NCBI RefSeq assembly: GCF_030546645.1
Contig: NZ_JAUOTO010000007.1
Span: forward strand, 496,001-560,000
Length of the DNA stretch: 64,000 nucleotides
Reading direction: 5' to 3'
From: Flavitalea plasmicola
Lineage (GTDB): Bacteria > Bacteroidota > Bacteroidia > Chitinophagales > Chitinophagaceae
Made by a program: the position numbers and the translations under genes. The stretch's first letter is position 1. Every line of letters starts with the position of its first letter. Shown in pieces: positions 60,344 through 64,000 of the stretch. The notes under the pieces are model-generated. The model made no database searches, was not told where the DNA came from, and saw only the letters and a program-made list of their open reading frames with translations.

Positions 60344-62800
60344 CTACTCTGTCCGCAGGCTGTCCACGGGATTGGCGACAGCCGCCTTGAAAGCCTGGAA
60401 GCTCACCGTCAACAGCGCTATCAGTACAGTAGCGATTCCCGCCACCCCGAACACCCACCAGGACAGCGGTGTGCGGTAGGCAAAATCCTGCAGCCACTGA
60501 TGCATAAAATACCAGGAGACAGGGGCGGCAATGATAAAGGCGATAATTACCAGGACGACAAAATCCCTGTTCAGCAGGACGGCAATATCCGAAACGCTCG
60601 CCCCCAGCACCTTGCGGATACCTATCTCTTTCGTCCTCCTTTGGGCAGTGAACATCCCCAGCCCGAAGAGGCCCATGCAGGAAATAAAAATGGTGATGCT
60701 CATCGCCACATTGATCAGCCAGGCGGTATTTTCCTCCTGGCCATAAAGAAAGGCGATCGACTCGTTCAGAAAACTATACCGAAAATCATCCGATGGAAAT
60801 ACTTTTTTCCATTCCTTCTCCATGCCGGCCAACAGCGCTTTTACATCCTTCGAATTCCTTTCAGCCGTCGTTAGCTTTATAGCCAGACTATGCTGCTCTT
60901 CTGGCATATTTCCAACAACGGCGGCCTGAATGGCGTCATGGAACGACCCCTGGTAAAAATCAGCGATAACGCCCACGATGGGATAGGACCTGTCTCCCAC
61001 ATTCAGTCGTTTACCCAGCGCTTCCGCGGGATGCTTAAAACCCAGCGTCTTGGTCAGCGTTTCATTCACGACAAATTCTTTCAGGCTATCGCTATGCAAA
61101 AGGTTCCTGCCGGCAATTAATCTCATCTTATAAAAAGGGATATAGCCCTCGTTACCGGATTCTCCCACAGCCTCAAATTTTACTTCCCTTATATCCTTAT
61201 AGGTCAGGCCCATGGTCATTTTCGCAAAACCCATGGGTGCATTTCCCTGTGACACGATCTTATCGATGCCTTTCAGCTTCTGAATATTCGCTGCAAACAT
61301 TTTCAGCCTGCCCTGCTTGTCGCCCCATTTATTAATGGTAATGATCGCATCCGTGTTAAACCCCTTATCCGCATTCTTCATGAAATTCATTTGCTTGCCG
61401 ATGGTCAGCGCGGCTATAATGAAGATCAGGGATATAGTGAACTGAAATACGATCAACGCCTTCCGCAGTCCGACCCTTTCCGTCCCCTTATGCATTCCCG
61501 CCCCTTTCAGGCTCAGCAAGGGCAAATAAGAGGACAAAACCCTGGCAGGATAGAAGCCTGCCATAAGAGCAGTCGCCCCAGTGATGATCAGCAGGAACAA
61601 TAATGTGTTTGTCTGGAAAGGATGAAAGCTCACTCCTTCAGGGACAAAATCCTTAAAAGCATGCAGCACAGGCTTCACCAGCATTACAGACAGCAGCACG
61701 GCAAAAATGGTAAGAACCAGGGTCTCCGCAAGAAATTGGAAAATGATATTTTTTCTCCGGCTGCCCAGCACCTTCCGCACCCCTACCTCCTTGGCCCGTT
61801 GGATGGATTGGGCCGTGGATAAATTGATAAAGTTCACTACCGCGATGACCAGGATAAAAAGTGCCACTCCCATCAACATGTACAAGGTGGGCAGATACGG
61901 CTTGCGAAAATCATCTCCATCATCCCCCCGGTGGAAGGCCCTGGAAAAATGAATATCCGACAAAGGCTGCAGCCACAGGCTTATTTTCGGACCCTGACCA
62001 GGGAAATGATCTTTTACATACGCATTCATGCGGGCATTCACCGTTGCCGCCTTCGTACCCTTTGCCAGCCTGACAAACGCCATGGAAGAGTGGATCCTCA
62101 GGCTGCTCCAATCTTCCGTAGGGATCCGGGCCCTTAAAAAACTATGCGTGGCCGTCCCGATGGAAATAAAATCCGTATAGCCAAAGTCGGTATTCCCGGC
62201 CCAGTCATTCACCACGCCGGCTACTGTCACCTGCAACGAGTCGTCATAGATCACCGTTTTCCCGACAATCTTCTCCGGAGACAGGTCCCCGAAATATTTT
62301 TCCGCCCTTTTTTTGGACAGCACCACCGTGAAAGGGTGATTCAGCACTGCCGCATCGCCCGCCAACCATTGATAGTGAAAAACTTCGAAATAGGAAGGAT
62401 TAGTGATGATCGTGGTGGCCGCATACGAGCCCGCGATGCGGTTGTCGAATCTTTTCGGAGGGTTTTTGCCATCCGGAATGCTCACGCCCGCCGGATAGTC
62501 GTAAAAAGCCGCCTTTGCCTCGAAGCCCGGGATCTGCGTTTCAAGCCCCCCCATGCCCATGTCGCCGAGCACCGAATTCAGAAAAAATGTATTGCCATCG
62601 GGCATTTTCGCCTCCCCCGCGATACGGTAGATCCTGTCGCCATCCGGGTGGTCCCGGTCGAAGCTGAACTCATAAGCCGTTACCAGGTAGATCACCATGC
62701 AGGCACAGATCCCTAAAGCCAGCCCTGTGACATTGATGGCAGTATAAACTTTATGCCGGCTGATATTGCGCCAGGCGATCCTGAAGTAATTTTTAATCAT
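60344..62800 (-). CDS. FtsX/MacB-type ABC transporter permease
   Basis: An 818-residue permease with two repeats of the MacB periplasmic-core plus FtsX layout: N-terminal helix (INVTGLALGICACMVIYLV), a large periplasmic domain, three helices (LPTLYMLMGVALFILVIAVVNFINLSTAQSIQRAKEVGVRKVLGS), a second core after FQFTISLIFIIAALTIG, and a last helical block (INVAMSITIFISCMGLFGLGMFTAQRRTKEIGIRKVLGASV). This class uses ATP hydrolysis for mechanical work at the periplasmic side, such as lipoprotein or peptide export; the ATPase is not in the window. It is a close paralogue of the next gene. Confidence 0.9.
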   Translation of the reverse strand: MIKNYFRIAWRNISRHKVYTAINVTGLALGICACMVIYLVTAYEFSFDRDHPDGDRIYRIAGEAKMPDGNTFFLNSVLGDMGMGGLETQIPGFEAKAAFYDYPAGVSIPDGKNPPKRFDNRIAGSYAATTIITNPSYFEVFHYQWLAGDAAVLNHPFTVVLSKKRAEKYFGDLSPEKIVGKTVIYDDSLQVTVAGVVNDWAGNTDFGYTDFISIGTATHSFLRARIPTEDWSSLRIHSSMAFVRLAKGTKAATVNARMNAYVKDHFPGQGPKISLWLQPLSDIHFSRAFHRGDDGDDFRKPYLPTLYMLMGVALFILVIAVVNFINLSTAQSIQRAKEVGVRKVLGSRRKNIIFQFLAETLVLTIFAVLLSVMLVKPVLHAFKDFVPEGVSFHPFQTNTLLFLLIITGATALMAGFYPARVLSSYLPLLSLKGAGMHKGTERVGLRKALIVFQFTISLIFIIAALTIGKQMNFMKNADKGFNTDAIITINKWGDKQGRLKMFAANIQKLKGIDKIVSQGNAPMGFAKMTMGLTYKDIREVKFEAVGESGNEGYIPFYKMRLIAGRNLLHSDSLKEFVVNETLTKTLGFKHPAEALGKRLNVGDRSYPIVGVIADFYQGSFHDAIQAAVVGNMPEEQHSLAIKLTTAERNSKDVKALLAGMEKEWKKVFPSDDFRYSFLNESIAFLYGQEENTAWLINVAMSITIFISCMGLFGLGMFTAQRRTKEIGIRKVLGASVSDIAVLLNRDFVVLVIIAFIIAAPVSWYFMHQWLQDFAYRTPLSWWVFGVAGIATVLIALLTVSFQAFKAAVANPVDSLRTE

Positions 62801-62962
62801 AGTAGTGGGCTCCCTGCCCAGGTCCCACGAAAAAAATGCCGGATTGGTAGCATCTTGTCCGTCAATGAAATGTGCCGGATCAAATCAAAATACCTGTCCG
62901 CTGGCGATACACTGGCTGTCCGGCTCCCATCATACCAACTAATGAAGACGCCTGCCCGGTCC

Positions 62963-64000
62963 CTACTCCGTGCGCAGACTGTCCACCGGATTGGCCACAG
63001 CCGCTTTCAACGCCTGGAAGCCAACGGTCAGCAATGCGATCGCAAGCGCCGACAGACCAGCCACGGCAAAGATCCACCAGGACATCGACGTCCGGTAGGC
63101 AAAGTCCTGCAGCCACCGGTGCATGAAATACCAGGAAACAGGGGCGGCAATAATAAAGGCAATAAGTACGAGGATCACAAAATCCCGGTTCAGCATAAGG
63201 GCAATATCCGCCACGCTTGCTCCCAGCACCTTGCGGATGCCGATCTCCTTTGTCCTCCTTTCAGCCGTGAACATCCCCAGGCCGAAAAGGCCCATACAGG
63301 AAATAAAAATGGTGATGCCCATGGCCACATTGGTCAGCCATGCCGTCTTTTCTTCCTGCCCATATAAAAAAGCGATCGATTCGTTCAGAAAGCTGCACTG
63401 AAAAGCTTCCTCCGGGAACAGCTGCTTCCATTCCCGCTCCAGGCCGGATAAAACAGCCTTGACGTCCATGGCATTTCTATCGGATGCCGTCAGCCTGATG
63501 GCGACACCGCGTACAAATGCAGGCGCGTGCCCGATCACCACAGGTGCAATGGCATCATGTAGGAACCGCTGATGAAAATCCGCCACGACGCCTACGATCC
63601 GGTGCGTTTTGTGACCTCCATCGGAATGCAGCAGCTGGCCCACGGCATCCTGCGGCCGCCGGAAACCAATGATCCTTGTCAGCGTTTCATTGACCACCAC
63701 TTCCTTCAGGCTGTCGTCATCCGGGAGATTGCTGCCGGCGATCAGCTTCATCCGGTAAAAAGGAATATACCCTTTCTCACTGGCCTCCAGGATCGGTTCC
63801 ACCTCCATTTTCTCCTTTCCGTTATAGCTCATATGCATGATCAATACCCTGTCATGGGTCATGGGGGCATTGCCCTGCAGGAGTACCTGGTCCACCCCTT
63901 TCAGCTGCCGTATGCGTTGTGCCAGCACGGCGAGCTGCCCATACTTACCAAACCCGGCATCGATCGTAATGATCGCATGCGGGCTGAATCCCATGTCGGC
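62963..64000 (-). CDS. FtsX/MacB-type ABC transporter permease (N-terminus outside window)
   Basis: The C-terminal 345 residues or so of a second permease; the frame continues past the window edge. It aligns along its length with the previous permease: RRTKEIGIRKVLGASVADIALMLNRDFVILV against the same block there, and both end AAVANPVDSLRTE. This is a tandem duplication of the operon subunit. The 162-bp gap to the downstream permease (62801-62962) shows no gene, terminator or promoter that I can support. Confidence 0.9.
   Translation of the reverse strand, partial: ADMGFSPHAIITIDAGFGKYGQLAVLAQRIRQLKGVDQVLLQGNAPMTHDRVLIMHMSYNGKEKMEVEPILEASEKGYIPFYRMKLIAGSNLPDDDSLKEVVVNETLTRIIGFRRPQDAVGQLLHSDGGHKTHRIVGVVADFHQRFLHDAIAPVVIGHAPAFVRGVAIRLTASDRNAMDVKAVLSGLEREWKQLFPEEAFQCSFLNESIAFLYGQEEKTAWLTNVAMGITIFISCMGLFGLGMFTAERRTKEIGIRKVLGASVADIALMLNRDFVILVLIAFIIAAPVSWYFMHRWLQDFAYRTSMSWWIFAVAGLSALAIALLTVGFQALKAAVANPVDSLRTE

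Overview
The window (about 64 kb, GC-rich) reads as a chromosomal segment of a member of the Bacteroidota, most likely family Chitinophagaceae (inference). The support is an alternative complex III plus aa3 oxidase operon, an ECF sigma / FecR / SusC / SusD cassette, a type IX secretion sorting domain, a GLPGLI protein, DUF5522, the futalosine menaquinone gene mqnC, and TAnnTTTG-type -7 promoter boxes in front of several genes. No phage, plasmid, insertion sequence or CRISPR array is visible.

Layout. 1-3.5 kb: the oxidative pentose phosphate operon gnd (cut by the window edge), zwf and pgl. 3.4-8.7 kb, minus strand: a glycosyltransferase, two small proteins, a cell-wall amidase, an acyl-CoA dehydrogenase and its MarR regulator. 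8.9-13.3 kb, plus strand: an SGNH hydrolase with a sorting tail, an alpha/beta hydrolase, a membrane glycosyltransferase and an orphan peptide-type ABC permease. 13.3-14.2 kb, minus strand: a small lipoprotein and an Lrp/AsnC regulator.

14.3-14.8 kb holds the most unusual part of the window. Two tandem tRNA-like RNAs of about 170 nt share a tRNA body but carry a 99-nt structured domain in place of the variable loop. Compensatory base changes between the copies support the fold. A Rho-independent terminator follows, which is part of a 118-bp cloverleaf-like palindromic element.

15-21.5 kb: ECF sigma factor, FecR anti-sigma factor, SusC and SusD, a regulated outer-membrane uptake system. 21.6-22.5 kb: trmB and a DUF5522 protein. 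22.5-23.8 kb: an AT-rich island with a KilA-N gene and a pair of palindromic sites, probably acquired. 23.8-39.7 kb, minus strand: one long respiratory locus, actABCDEF, then cox subunits II and I, heme o synthase, two subunit III genes and subunit IV. It ends at a terminator, after which come sco and a DUF420 gene. Together these would move electrons from menaquinol through alternative complex III to oxygen; mqnC at 52 kb belongs to the matching menaquinone pathway.

40-51.7 kb: purN, a TTG-started carboxypeptidase-regulatory-domain protein, a penicillin-binding-type serine hydrolase, an M19 dipeptidase, a fused 2-oxo acid dehydrogenase E1 whose linker contains an AGCTTGY heptanucleotide repeat also found in a nearby intergenic gap, a small membrane protein, an M16 protease pair and a double-DTG aspartyl protease with a PDZ domain. 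52-64 kb: mqnC, a large hybrid histidine kinase, an OmpR-type two-component pair, a divergent GLPGLI gene and two tandem paralogous FtsX/MacB-type permeases, the second cut by the window edge. Most intergenic gaps are short; those over 300 bp are described in their own entries.
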